Origin: Legionella qingyii | GTDB taxonomy: Bacteria; Pseudomonadota; Gammaproteobacteria; Legionellales; Legionellaceae | NCBI RefSeq assembly: GCF_003184185.1 | Contig: NZ_QHJG01000009.1 | Coordinates: 84,179 to 148,178, forward strand | Reading direction: 5' to 3' | Length of the DNA stretch: 64,000 nt | In this document: positions 21,773 through 32,703 of the stretch, piece after piece | Layout of the letters: each line of letters begins with the position of its first letter | Position numbering within the stretch: position 1 is the stretch's first letter | The notes under the pieces: model-generated | What the model was told of the DNA's origin: nothing | The model's database searches: none | The model's input: the letters and a program-made list of their open reading frames with translations, nothing else | Position numbers and translations under genes: made by a program

Positions 21773-22903
21773 AGTAAGATGTCGGACGCCAAGGACTAAA
21801 AGAAATCCGCATTTTACATCAAAAACGGTAGAAACACTCGCTGAACAGGATAGGAAATGAAGAGGCCGATCAACAGGTGTGCGGCGTAGCTATAGTAGTG
21901 GAGCACAAAATGCTCATTAGCACAATTACGGCACACGATAATTAAATAGAGATTTACGTAATTAACAAAGGACCCTACTTGCGAGTATAACACTGTAGCC
22001 TTTTCCTAATTTTCCTTAATTTAACTGAAAACTACCTTATAATGCGTCATTAAAATAGTTGACTAAGCGTACGAGCCCAACCAGTAAATGAGGGAACTCG
22101 TAATGTATGAGTTTTCAATGAAAAGAAGCACCAAGTAAAAATTTTATCCAAAACGTATTTCGGTAGTTGACCCGGTTTCCTATAAAGAATAAATATCCTT
22201 GTTCAAGTAAAGCGTCGAGTAGTCATCCACGTACATTACTTTGTCGGTTTCGGTGTCCCGACTGAAGAGAATTTGCAAGGTCTAGCCCATTTTGAGGTCT
22301 TCATGAATTTCATTGTGCAGCGAAACTATTCGGTATTCGTTTTAGTAGGTAGTATTATAGGTAACGACTGTGCTGTAATAGTTTTAATTCATTCCCAAGA
22401 GGGTAGGGGTAGTAGTGGTGTAACCAATGAGAAAACAGCACTCGAGGAACGACAACACTATTAAGTGCGTGTCGGTTGGTATGAACTGGTTATTAAAGAG
22501 GCCACCTATTTAATGCTAATTTAGGAACAAAGCGTCATCTCGTTTTTCTTGTCAAATTTCGTGTAGGGTGAACACTTCTTTGTGTATTTCACGGAGCTAA
22601 CCGAAGCCCTTATTTATGGCAAAGCTACGTCAATGGTGTCAGGTCAAAGTTTTCGGTAAATACCCATGGTAGTAACCTAAAAACCGTTCGTTGTTAAAGA
22701 CCATTAAATTACGTTCTATCAACACAATTAAAAAGAGAATCGCAGAACGATTCTAATCAGTAAAAACACTTTAGTCATTTTGGACGGACTACTTAGGTGA
22801 CATAATCGACGACTCGCGCTATCCCAACGAGTGGGGTTGATAATTCATTAAGTGCGTAAACAACTATCAACATTAGGTCGTCTAAATGAAAAACACGTCA
22901 GTA
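21773..22903 (-). CDS. rlmN: Dual-specificity 23S rRNA/tRNA adenine-C2 methyltransferase
   Basis: Radical-SAM enzyme that makes m2A2503 in 23S rRNA and m2A37 in tRNAs. It has 376 residues. It begins MTAQKVNLLDYNYQQMRELL and continues WGEQPYRAQQLIQW, the RlmN N-terminal domain. The C-terminus reads DDIDAACGQLAGEVKDRTSR, including the catalytic-region cysteine. ATG at 22903 after TTGGAG. It follows ndk, the usual gamma-proteobacterial order ndk-rlmN-pilF. Confidence 0.93.
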
Positions 22904-23000
22904 AAAATGAGGTTTAAATTACTGTCTCTATTTTTATATTATTTGCTAAACATCTGACCCACTCGTATTGCGTTAGTCCCTAAGGTTAGTAAATTTTCTT

Positions 23001-23032
23001 TGGGCCCAAAGCGATGCGACGTGGGTCCGATG
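23001..23032 (-). repeat. GC-rich hairpin repeat after ndk
   Basis: Imperfect inverted repeat with arms AGCCTGGGT and ACCCGGGTT around GCAGCGTAGCGAA, followed by TTTCTTTT. It lies 36 bases after the ndk stop, so it may also act as a terminator. Same family as the hairpins at 5237, 29498 and 55301. Confidence 0.65.
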
Positions 23033-23067
23033 TACTATGCTCAGTAATTTATAGTTTTTTGGTCTAG

Positions 23068-23493
23068 AATAGCAAGTGTTTAAAGCACACCAAGTTTCTT
23101 CTTCCGTTAAAGTGCTCGGCGTAAAAGTTCTGACAGGCTTGGTACGTGTCGTAACCGTAGTTATGATAGTCGTTTTAGTCGTGCTTACCAAGGTCCTCGT
23201 CGAAGAAATCCCAAACAACGTGGGTACTACAGAGACAAAAAGTTATGTCGTAAAAGCGGAACATTACGGACTTGGTAATGACCTGGTCTTTAGTACTTGA
23301 GTTGATTTAGGAATTTCTTTCCCGCTCGTGCTACTTACAGTATTTTTGAAAGACGAACAAGTGCTCTTTCAACGTAGTAAAATCGTCGTTGATACAAATC
23401 CGGACGCAAAAGTTTCGCTCATATCTAAACTGGTTATTGTCTAAATCGATGACGTAGCCCAAATTATTAACTGTTACAACAAAGAAAACGGTA
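23068..23493 (-). CDS. ndk: Nucleoside diphosphate kinase
   Basis: Balances NTP pools through a phosphohistidine. It has 141 residues. The N-terminus MAKETTLSIIKPDAVAKS is universal. The active-site histidine lies in [20 protein letters not shown] near residue 117. It ends FFEPHEICER. There are two tandem ATGs (23496 and 23493); the second gives the usual N-terminus. Upstream TATAAT at 23533-23528 is a likely -10 box. Confidence 0.95.
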
Positions 23494-23527
23494 GTACGCG
23501 AGGTATCCCCAAATCAATTTCACGTCA

Positions 23528-23533
23528 TAATAT
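23528..23533 (-). promoter_or_regulatory. Likely -10 box of ndk promoter
   Basis: TATAAT about 35 bases before the ndk start, in a 164-base gene-free gap. No convincing -35 hexamer at the right spacing was seen. Confidence 0.5.
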
Positions 23534-23660
23534 GTGCTTTAGGTTCGATATACCGATTATATTTAAGTAAGGTTAACTAATATCAGAAGTATTTATTTCG
23601 TTTTGGGATTATCGATGGGTAAAGTATATATCTTGAGCAAAATGAAAAGAAACGTGTTAT

Positions 23661-24542
23661 GATAAGATTACGTGGTTAGCAAAATAGTTTCATATTTCCA
23701 ACAGATAATTATCGTAGAACAAGTCCTAGTTAAAACATTAGTCCATTTCTAAAGTAATTGAGTTGTTGCGCTTCTTAGCAAAGTATTTTTTCTCAAGCCA
23801 TACTCAATCGACGAGCTGAATCGAGAAGTCAAACGCGTTGTTTTAGTGACTAAACAAGTAGTTTTAGGTATAGCTAAACGTTTTAAAGTCTATTCTAGTA
23901 CTCGTAAAAAAAGAGATTTAGAAGACATTCACTTTATAATTCTTGAAGCAAGTAAAAGAGATATTTTTCTATAACTAACAGAACCTAAAGATTATATAAC
24001 GTTATTTAGTTTCGTACTAATTAACGAACAGCTTAAAATGAAAAAAAGAGACTTTCTGGTCATGAAAACTCATTGCAAGAGTTTCGCCATTAGCGAAAAA
24101 GGTAGAGACGTAATTTATAAACACGATGAGCATAGTTGCGTCGGACTGACACTCGATAGTTTATTAGTACAACGGGTAATTGTAATACTTTGAGTAGTGG
24201 TTGGCATTGGTCAACAACAGCAAGTAAAAGTTCTAGAAGTGCATATCTTCGTGGAACACGAAGGAGTGGAAATCTTAAAAGGGGTCTGTTATTTATCAGC
24301 TATTTATTAAAAACTCATATCTGTACTATTAGTAAACGAACAACGTCGTGCTATGGTAATTCATGTGAAAAATCTCCTTGTGCGTTATAAGCTACTATTT
24401 TTGATATACCTGAAAATTAACGAAGATGATTAAGTGAAACGCGGTTTAACTGAAACATGGATGGATTATATGCGAGTCGACACTAATGGGGCATTCAACT
24501 TTTGGTTACCGAATTAAGTAATAGTCGTAAAAGGGGCAAGTA
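23661..24542 (-). CDS. Hypothetical helical protein upstream of ndk
   Basis: 293 residues, not recognised. It starts MNGENADNELSHWFSTYGVI after a GGATG-containing site and ends QPLYFDKTIGALE. It has no signal peptide and no membrane helix. It is rich in Leu, Glu and Asn, with long helical stretches such as LIRVAQIFNAEMEKAITALR and LEKKMLMILSEILQIDMDF. It is divergent from miaE and ends about 165 bases before ndk starts. The style (charged, helical, no homologue recognised) resembles Legionella proteins of unknown function; secretion as an effector is only a guess. Confidence 0.75.
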
Positions 24543-24739
24543 AAAAGTAGGTTTAATTTAAAAGTTTTATAATCCTAATAAATGTTAAGCGATCTAATTC
24601 AGCTTTAAGGACCGTGCTTTCGTGTTATATGTAGCCGTAGCTCGGATCTTTTAGTTCCGTAATGGTGGCTTTATCATCTTAACATTTTTCCAGGATACTA
24701 TATTCTGACAAATAAGCTATTCATATCACATAATGCGTC
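24543..24739. promoter_or_regulatory. Divergent intergenic region, hypothetical gene / miaE
   Basis: 197 AT-rich bases between divergent starts. Promoters for both genes are expected here. No gene or clear RNA structure was seen. Confidence 0.3.
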
Positions 24740-25366
24740 TACAATTTTGCTAATCTACGACTAAATGTTTATAATTAACTGAAAGAAGTTCATTTTTGTG
24801 GCGTTTCTACCAATCTAAAGCGTCGTCTAGTATAAGGGGACAATAACTAACTGGTACGAGTGACACTTGCATTCCGACGACGTTGACGTTATTTAAAATA
24901 CTCGTTTATAGGCCTTTTTTCTCTTGACCAACTCCACTACAGAGGAGATCGAGCACTCCTTGATGAAGTAAAACTTTTTCAGTAATGGAAATACTGATTG
25001 TTTCCGTAACTTAAAACGGGGAATGTTGGTAGTCCTATACGTTGAGTCTACGTATTCGTCCAATGCTCGTCTTTACAAGAGGTCGCAAATACACTAGTCA
25101 ACTAATAACCTCGCTAATAACTTCGGGCAAGAACACTCGCCAAAATGCGTTAATAAGGGAAGGAACTTCTGGTCCTAAACCATTTTAAAATGCCATGAAA
25201 TTAATTTAGCCTTCGCGCAGTAAAACTTCTAATAGACGCTGACCGCTTTAATATACCCCCCTTATATCTTCTTGCAGATTTTAACAAGAATTGATATCTT
25301 TTACTAAAATAAAATCGTTTACTATGCCATAAAGCGAAGGTATCGCCTTATGGCGTTTAAGTTATT
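24740..25366 (+). CDS. miaE: tRNA-(ms2io6A) hydroxylase
   Basis: Diiron monooxygenase that hydroxylates the isopentenyl group at A37 of tRNAs. It has 208 residues. Seen: VKTPQRWLDFAADHIPLLLI then DHAHCERKAAATAINFMSKY, and SPLAREELLHFEKV around residue 85, which carries the first carboxylate/His ligands of the ferritin-like fold. A later EARSCERFYAIIPFLEDQ segment provides the second set. Start ATG at 24740. Divergent from the hypothetical gene on its left. Confidence 0.92.
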
Positions 25367-25389
25367 TATGAATTATTTAGTAAGTGGTT

Positions 25390-26277
25390 AATACCTCCTC
25401 ATCCTCATCGAGCCCTAAGAACAACGAGGAGTATAAAGTTCAACCGTAATAGAAAATCCTTGAACCTATTTGATCAAAGACCTAGTCGTAAGTTAGAAAA
25501 TTTACATAGAAGTAGGTTATGCCGTGGTGAGCGTATCACGAATATAAGAGGAAGAAATGGTAGTTGTCCTTCTATTAGTAAAAGACGATTGGTTTCTCGT
25601 TGGTAACTGGATTTACGAACTAAACGAACTAAGAGACCAAACCGACCAAGCGGAACGAAAACACCACTTAACTAAACTTGTGGAACCAATATTCAGTTTA
25701 ACCGATGGTATTGGAAAGGTAGAAATTTACATTGAAATACAAGGTTCCATCCATCGACTTCGAGTGGGAGGGGAAAATAACGTACATTGTAGAATCGAAA
25801 TTGTGGTCATATCGGTAGAGGACGAAACAATTAATCCATAGGTTATGGGACACATCGACGGGTCGATAAGAGATCTAGACCTAAGAATTCAGATAAGGTA
25901 CGGAGAGGTCGTTGAACTAGACGACTCTATGAATGACGAAATAAGTAAAAAGGCTTATTTAAGTTGTTCCTGTAGTATAACCTCGCGGTCAGTAATATCC
26001 GTAAAACGAGACTTAATTAGTGGCGTAGTCGATCAAGGAAATTAAGGAGTAGTATTCAACAAAGGAATGGACAAGAAAGCAAATAAAAAAATACAAATAA
26101 AGAGTTGAGTAGGTTGGTAAACCTTATAAAGTAGACGAGAAGAAATGCGAAAAGTCGTTATATTAGTAGCTCTAGAAAGAATAAAAAAAGGAGAGCCTCA
26201 ACTCGGTAAGGAAAACGTCTTTCAAGTAAGTGAAAGAAATTAAGACAAAGGTAGACCAGAAATGAAAATCGGCGGTA
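25390..26277 (-). CDS. Hypothetical protein downstream of lpxH
   Basis: 295 residues, not recognised. The N-terminal third is a charged coiled-coil-like region (MAAKSKDQMETELKKVNELS and then LREEKNKKDLDDYIAEKRKE). The middle has WAATQGIGYLINKAGDG and the C-terminus ends in a proline/threonine tail, ATPTPP. No signal peptide or membrane segment. ATG at 26277 follows GGAG and lies 20 bases after the lpxH stop, so it is probably co-transcribed. The sharp change from a core lipid A gene to an unknown coiled-coil protein is typical of Legionella accessory genes; a secreted role is speculative. Confidence 0.72.
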
Positions 26278-26297
26278 TTGGACGAAGAGGTGTTTGT

Positions 26298-27017
26298 AGT
26301 GTTCACCCGTTTTATCTCGGGAAAACATAATAGTATTGTGTTATTGACCCCAAACAGTAGGGTTAGTGACTCTTGTATTGCGAAATTAAAAACGCTTAAA
26401 AAAACTACTCAACAGTACGGTTTAAATACCCATACTGGTACTTAATTAACTGAGTGAACTATCATATCGTATACCAGTTAATGGTGAAGTCGTTGATGTA
26501 GGTAAAGGAGATATCTAAACGAGACTAAGTAGACTGATGCTATAGCGTGAACTAAATGATTAGCCAACGCTATAAAGTTACCATTTGAATTCTTATTCCA
26601 TCTTTTCTAAGACAAAGACCAATTTTTTGCTTTTGCAACCACACGAGATAGAAATCACGTTATAGCTAGAGGTACGTGGTCATCATAAAAAAGGACAGGA
26701 TTGACTTACTGTCAACCGAGTCTATTTTATCAGGTGGGACGGTATACTCGTTTCCGAAAAGGGTCGTTTTTCAGTGCCAAAGGTACGTATATTTTGTTCA
26801 ATTAAGGAACATAAAAATTCCTTATATTGACTGCTCGTTAGTGGCACGAGGTAAGTAGCTGCCATAGTAGAGGACGGGTACGTACCTTTTTCAGCGGGTC
26901 TTATATTTGTAAGAACTGTCTTTGAGATCGGGTAAGTTATTTAACTAATTTTGCGAGAACTTACCGGACTAGTAGGCCCACATTTACTTCTAGTCTTTAT
27001 TTTTGTCGAAGATAGTA
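26298..27017 (-). CDS. lpxH: UDP-2,3-diacylglucosamine hydrolase
   Basis: Peripheral inner-membrane phosphoesterase giving lipid X in lipid A synthesis. It has 239 residues. All calcineurin-like motifs are visible: FISDLHLHPDD near residue 6, YILGDFFHAWAGDD near residue 40, FYMHGNRDFFAG near residue 78, and LIHGHTHKFGM near residue 196. Ends DNTKGLYFAHL. Its ATG overlaps the minC stop by 4 bases. Confidence 0.95.
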
Positions 27018-27709
27018 TCCCCGAGATATACATATACGAGTAGGTTATTTATTTAAACTGTCCCAGGTAATATTCCAAGCTAGCGTAGCGAATTCGCTAT
27101 TTTAGGTCGATAACTATGGTTAAGGCGTAGTTCACTAACTGTTTTTTAAGCACGGAGAAATAGTGGTCTTTAGGGTCGGTCTCGGGAAGGAGAATCTCGA
27201 GGTATATGTACTTATGTTGGTAGTCGATTATTAAGTCGTGGTACTGAATGACTTCTTCGGTGATGTTCTAGTCGTGGAAAACGATGTTGAACGACGGGGC
27301 TCGCTTGTCCACATCATTGATCAAAACTAAAACATCAAAGTACTACTGATAAAAGTTAACCAGCGAGTTATTACCCAAATAGGACGCAACTTCTTCGTAC
27401 GTCATGCCGGTTAGGCAATGTAACTCGGTCCCATAGTACATAATATGAAGGAGGGACTTACCGTTGTCCTTAGTACGGTACCCTTGCTCGATCAACCTCA
27501 TTTCGGACATTTAGTTTAAGATTAACCACATGGCTTCTATTTAGTTTTTGTTGACCGCATACGAGTTTATTAAATCCCCGAAACCGTTATCATAGCAGGT
27601 CAACTACGAATTTTCGGAGTCCTAGGCATAAATTATGAACATTATGTCATTTACATATTTCCGCTGGAAAATTAGATTTACGAACTCAAACACAACATAA
27701 AAGTGAGTA
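27014..27709 (-). CDS. minC: Septum-site inhibitor MinC
   Basis: Blocks FtsZ ring formation away from mid-cell with MinD. It has 231 residues. The N-terminal domain begins MSENTTQTQAFRLKGRLYTF; the C-terminal beta-helix contains GADLVVASSVSHGAELLADG and then CIHVYGALRGRALAGISG, followed by ARIFCQSLDAELVSIAG, all diagnostic. minD and minE are not adjacent; lpxH follows directly instead. Divergent from fadD with only 71 bases between. Confidence 0.93.
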
Positions 27710-27780
27710 CTCATACTATAGGTATTGGTTATAAAAACAAATATGATTGTACACTTTTGGTTATTGTCTTCCTATAATTC

Positions 27781-29490
27781 CACCTATTTGCCACCAAACT
27801 TGTTATAGTCTTTCCTCAAGGGGTACTTTAACTGGGTTCAGTTATAAGAAGGGAGCATCTAAACAAATTTCTTAGGACGTGCGCAGTACGATTATTTTAG
27901 AGTATATCGTTATACCCCTCATCATAATGAAAATCACTCGACCTACTCAATTCAGCTCTAAAACGACGAATAGAGGTCGTCGAATTTGACCTATTTCCTT
28001 GAGCTCATCGTTAGTACGAAGGATTACAAGAAGTTATGGGTCACCGAGACAAACCTTAGAATGCCCGTCCAATACAACAACAATTATGTTTAGGTGAAAT
28101 GTGATGCCTGCTCGAACAAGTAGTCAACTTACTAAGACCTCGGCTCCGCTAGCAGCACGAACGATTAAAACGTTTTTGCCAACTTTTTCCTAATTTAAGG
28201 TAAGGCTGTAATTTTGTACAGTAACACTGACTTTATCGTCTAGAAAAGGGTTGTGGCTTTGCTGATTAATAATTAAGTTATTATTTCATACAATTTTTTT
28301 ACCATGGACGAATATTGTAAGGAGTACGTCAGCGCAAATTGATACACAATGAACTCCCTTTTGTTCGTGGATATGTAGTACAACTAAATCTCGTACTACT
28401 ATAACGTAAAAATGTTATGTGGCCTCCGTGTTGTCCGCAACGTTTTCCACGGTAAAACTGAGTACCGTTATACCAGAGATTACAGAACGTTCGTCTACGT
28501 ACCTAATCTGGACACTATCCATAGTTACCGCTACTATAATAACAATGACGCTAAGGAGAAATGGTACAAAAGAGCGAGTGCCGATTAACAAACTGGAAGA
28601 ACTTTGTACCTCGTTCTTTACATGACTAATGCTTAGGAGCACTATACCCTGTAAAATAGTTTCTTTAGTTTTTTCATCCAAAATGTCGTTAATGGCCACA
28701 ATTATGTGAGAAATTACCAAATAACTTGGTTGGGTTTAAATTTCTTCAACTAAAGTCATTTGATTTTTAAAGTGAACGGCCTCCGTACCGCAATGTTTTC
28801 TCACATCGAGAATTTACCGCACTCCAGTGGTTTTGTGGCCATGACCTTCGAATACCTAATTGACTCTGGTCAGGGCGCCGGTAGTACTTAGGGTACTTAT
28901 ACTGGCTTATATCGCCCTCATATCCTCACGGATAGGGAAGATGGCTACAGCAATAAGAACTACTACTGCTTGTACTTCATGGATATCCTTGTTCGCCTCT
29001 CTATACGTAATTTCCAGGTGTTCATTGGGGTCCTATAACCTTTGCTGGGCTACTTTGGCGAAACCACAAATGATTTTCACCGATGAATTTTTGTCCACTG
29101 TAGCCGTTTTACTTACTTCTTCCGAAATAAATAAATCAGCTGGCGTTTTTTCTGTACAATGAGCATAGACCGAAATTACAAATAGGATTACTCCACCTTG
29201 TTCAATAACGTTACGTAGGACCACAAGATCTTCAACCACATCACCCACATTAACTGTTCCTCAGACCACTCGCGCAGTTTCGTACGCAACAATTTTTTCT
29301 AGGACTAAATTGACTTCTTGTTCAATAACGAATAACGGCTCTCGTAGATTGACGAATATTTCAAGGGTTTTAACAACTCAAGATACTACTTGAGGGTTTT
29401 TGTTTACAACCCTTTTAAGAAGCAGCCCGTGAATTTCTAAGGGTATGAAGAGGGTCGGTGGGGCTTTTTTTTGGCCGACAACGATATATT
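27781..29490 (+). CDS. fadD: Long-chain fatty acid-CoA ligase
   Basis: Activates long-chain fatty acids to acyl-CoA at the inner membrane. It has 569 residues. The start is GTG at 27781 after AAGGAT, giving VDKRWFEQYQKGVPHEIDPS, close to E. coli FadD. The AMP-binding signature FLQYTGGTTGVAKGAML lies near residue 213. The C-terminus EFYDELPKTNVGKILRRALK contains the catalytic lysine. It is followed by a GC-rich hairpin. With the fadI-fadJ pair in this window it can feed beta-oxidation. Confidence 0.93.
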
Positions 29491-29497
29491 TATACAT

Positions 29498-29526
29498 GGG
29501 CCCACTTCGTGTGTCGCTTCGGGCCC
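29498..29526. repeat. GC-rich hairpin repeat after fadD
   Basis: Arms ACCCGGGTGAAGC and GCGAAGCCCGGG surround a short ACACA loop, giving a nearly perfect stem. It lies 8 bases after the fadD stop and about 90 bases before the converging NUDIX gene stop, so it probably doubles as a transcription terminator. Confidence 0.7.
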
Positions 29527-29614
29527 TACAGATTTAACTTATCTTAATTGAGAGCAGGGAATCATAGCGATGAGGCGTTGTTACAGTGAGAAATCACTGC
29601 ACAGTTTTCTTCAA

Positions 29615-30118
29615 AATAAAATGGTTAACAAAGTAATACGCTCGACAACGAGGGGTGTGGGTTAGGAATAAGCGTCATTTGAGTGTTCACTGTATTGCCG
29701 CTGGCAGTGCAAATTAGTATTTAAGAAATATTAAAACTCGTAGAACATGATCACGGTAACCCTAGCTCTAATTCGCCTGCTGAAGTACTATTAAATTAAC
29801 TATACCCACATGGCTGAGCTACGAGCGTTCGGTTCCTACTTATTATGAAGGATTATCACAAAAAACTCACAAATTAAGAAACTAATCCCAATACGCAAGA
29901 CCCAATTATGGATTGAGAAGTATGTTGAGAGATTCGCGGCATTGTATTATTAAGAGTAGGGGGAGAAGGGTACATGGTGGTCCTTTTGTTTAGAGAGGAC
30001 CTACCCACGCGTTAACTAGCGACGCAACGCAGTCTTAATTACTTAGTCTATTAACAAGTATGTTCTGTTGATGACGGCTTACGAGTTCAAAAAAGGGAAA
30101 TTTAAGTAAATTCAGGTA
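29615..30118 (-). CDS. NUDIX hydrolase, CoA-pyrophosphatase-like
   Basis: 167 residues. The Nudix box is visible as FPGGTWEEGD, then ALRELYEELGI (REx2EE core) near residues 45-75, preceded by THPGEICFPGG, the CoA-pyrophosphatase (NudL) style lead-in. The ATG at 30118 lies inside the 3' end of pabB (14-base overlap) and just after an in-frame stop, which fixes the start. The pabB-NUDIX pairing also occurs in other gamma-proteobacteria. The substrate (CoA or other nucleotide) is inferred from the family only. Confidence 0.85.
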
Positions 30119-31427
30119 ATTATTGGCGACGATAAAACTATTTTGTAAGTGCTATAAGTAGAAGTGTCAGACTCAGTTATTGATAAGGTGGCGGTCGTCG
30201 ATTTACATTTTATAAGAGAAATCGCCATTAGCAAGCTTATCGTTACAAGCACAGTTTAGCGGGTACGGCGCTTTTTATCGGATATCGGGGTGTTATTTGG
30301 GGCGCTCGTATTCTGAGAACAAGTAGTTATTAAGAGTATCTGAGTTAAAACCCACGAGGACATTATCTTGGTGGACCTTTTGTTCTGTTTTTACGAAGTT
30401 TACCGTCTTATCAACCGTTTGTAACTCGAAGTTAACACGAATGATTTACTACTTGACTTAATATTGAAACATAAAGTGTATTTAATCAGTGTAAGTGGCT
30501 CGGTCTAAATCGTTAAAATGGGTCTAGTAAAGAGTTATTTAGTTGCTAGTAATGTAAGAGCCGAGCTAAAAAAAGTGTTCTACTGTTAAATAAAAAATCG
30601 GGTAGTAGGAGTCGAAGTAAGCACCTCGCAGGTTACCAGGGAAATTAACCGCTACATTGATCAAAAGGAAGCAGCATCTTTTCTTTTGCAAGACCACTTT
30701 TTGAATTTTATAGTCGACGCCCTCAGGAATCTTTCCGCCTTTTTCCGTGTCCCAAAAAGTATGTCTAAAAAAATATTTTACGGGTTGATAAAGGAAGTAT
30801 TCGTCGTACTTTACCAACTCATTCTAACTGGACTATTGAAGAAGGGAGAAAATTTTTAACTATATGCCTTCTTTTTCGTAAGTACATTAGGACAAATAGG
30901 TTGTTTCCTCATTTTAGTGAAAATTACTTGCGTAGTGTTCCGACGAACGATTGCCGTAAGGTGTCAAGGTTATGAAGTAGTTGATGAAACCCTCAACTAA
31001 CTACGTATAAACGTCGTTTATTACAATAAAGAAAAACTACTACTAGATGTTATTAACGGGTTAGTATATTAGGTTTCAGGTCGTTTCCGTATAAGAGATT
31101 ACATCCGACATATGATCTCAGATAGGGATAATTGAAACGTGGTTCTAGTATACTTTGTATCGGTTCTCGTGGCGGAACTTTTCCTTCTAGGTGGTGTCTT
31201 CCATGCCCGCTATTCTAAACTAAATAAGAGAAATTATTTGGGCCGTTTAGAACCGTTAAAACAAGCTAAACTTATTTTAGTATTCCTATTCGTGACTATT
31301 ATAGTATTGCAGGTACTTTTGCCAGACATGAAAGATCTTCTTGTTTTGGGCCATTTACCACGTTAAAAACTATCATGAGTACATTACTTAGCGATATCAG
31401 GTTACTTATATTATGTTAAACTGAGTT
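30105..31427 (-). CDS. pabB: Aminodeoxychorismate synthase component I
   Basis: Makes 4-amino-4-deoxychorismate for folate. It has 440 residues. The C-terminal chorismate-binding motifs read VYCGAIGYFSRHGRFDTNIA, then IRTITAKENILHLAAGGGIV and DSDCEDEYREC. The N-terminus is MSQIVYYSLDYSDSLHEYYQ, from a TTG start at 31427 after GAGGAAC; the TTG is the best start but not certain. pabA is not adjacent. Divergent from pdhA. Confidence 0.9.
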
Positions 31428-31629
31428 TTACAAGGAGAATCCATTAATAATGTTTTTGAAAGAAATTATGTCTACGACTCACTTCGCTGCGCTTGGACTA
31501 CTAATCATAAAATCTGTAAAGCGTCCAAGGAGATACGAAGTCATCGGATGTTCAAAGAATGAATAAGAGACCAAAAACTTAATTAAACACTCATACGATA
31601 CGTTTGCGAAATAACTGTTCCTCGGAATG
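31428..31629. promoter_or_regulatory. Divergent intergenic region pabB / pdhA
   Basis: 202 bases with no gene. It contains GCGAACCTG and, 20 bases on, CGCAGGTTC, an imperfect inverted repeat (about 31491-31530) that could bind a regulator or fold in the RNA. Promoters for both genes are expected here. Confidence 0.35.
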
Positions 31630-32703
31630 TACCGTTGTCAACGAGTTAAACTATAATGTATATGAGTTAAAAATTTACTCTTACCTTTTGACCAGCCAGT
31701 TGATGGAGGAAAACGGGTACTAGTAAGACGCGAGTTTCTTGAAATATTTTAGTACCAAGAATGTGCGTGAAAGCTATTTTTTCGATAGCGAAACGTTTCT
31801 TGTCCATTTTACCCTTGAATACGAGGCTAATTACCTGTTCTTCGTTAAAGTCGTCGATATCCAGTACGGTACGCAGGACTTCTGCAAAAACACGGAATAA
31901 TGGCTCTAATACGCCGAGTTAAAGTTGCGCCACATTTTTACAGACTTTAGAATCGTAAAACCCCACCTCTACTCGCGCCGTCAGTCAAAAGTACATTGAG
32001 CCTTCTAAATGGTTATACACACGGGTAGCGGAGAGTCACGAATGTACGTCGTCCGCAACGTAAACGGAAAGTTATGTCTTTAGTTGGTGCACAACGCCAT
32101 CATACGGACCCACTTCCACCATGAAGTCTTCCACTAAAGATGCTCCGGTACTTACAACGTCCATGAACCTTCAATGGACATCAAAAATATCAATTATTAT
32201 TGGTTACCCGTTAAAGTCATGGGTCTTTAGTTGTCTGACCAAGTGTTTGATAACGGGTTTTTCGATATCGACGACCAAAATGTCCGTACGTTTAACTGCC
32301 TTTACTATAAGAACGTTGTTCTGTTTAATAACCACTACGCTAACTTTTTCGTGCGGCACCACTCCCCGGCTGAAATTAGCTTCGGGACAGAATGGCAAAT
32401 AGCCTAGTATGGTGTCGACTACTGCGTTGGGCCATAGTTGGTACAGTTCTTCAACTTTTTCGTTTTGGCTTTCTTGGATATTGCGCTAAGTTTCTTAAAG
32501 AATATCTTGTATTCTAGACCTTACGAGTTCTACTTCTCTCAAACCATTAGGTCACAAGATTTCTCCAACTTCTTCGACAATTACTTATAAATTCATACTT
32601 CTGGGTTGGCTAATCATCGTAAAAACTAATAGTAATACGCCTTGATGGACTCATAAATCACCTCGTTGCACGTTATCGATACCTCCTTCGTTGAGTACGG
32701 ACT
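31630..32703 (+). CDS. pdhA: Pyruvate dehydrogenase E1 component, alpha subunit
   Basis: With PdhB decarboxylates pyruvate using thiamine diphosphate. It has 357 residues. Start ATG at 31630 with a perfect AAGGAG. Seen: LTRTFDKKAIALQRTGKMG, YAPINGQEAISAAIGHAM and VPYYRDYAAQFQRGV in the first half. GEGGTSEGDFYEAMNVAGTW and VNNNQWAISVPR carry the GDG-like ThDP motif (here GEG) near residue 160-190. It is the alpha2beta2 E1 form, not the single-chain AceE. Overlaps pdhB by 8 bases. Confidence 0.94.

Noticed and set aside
23661..23760. A separate 31-codon gene coupled to the end of the upstream gene
   Set aside because: This came from dropping one base while reversing. With the correct six T's the upstream frame runs straight through.
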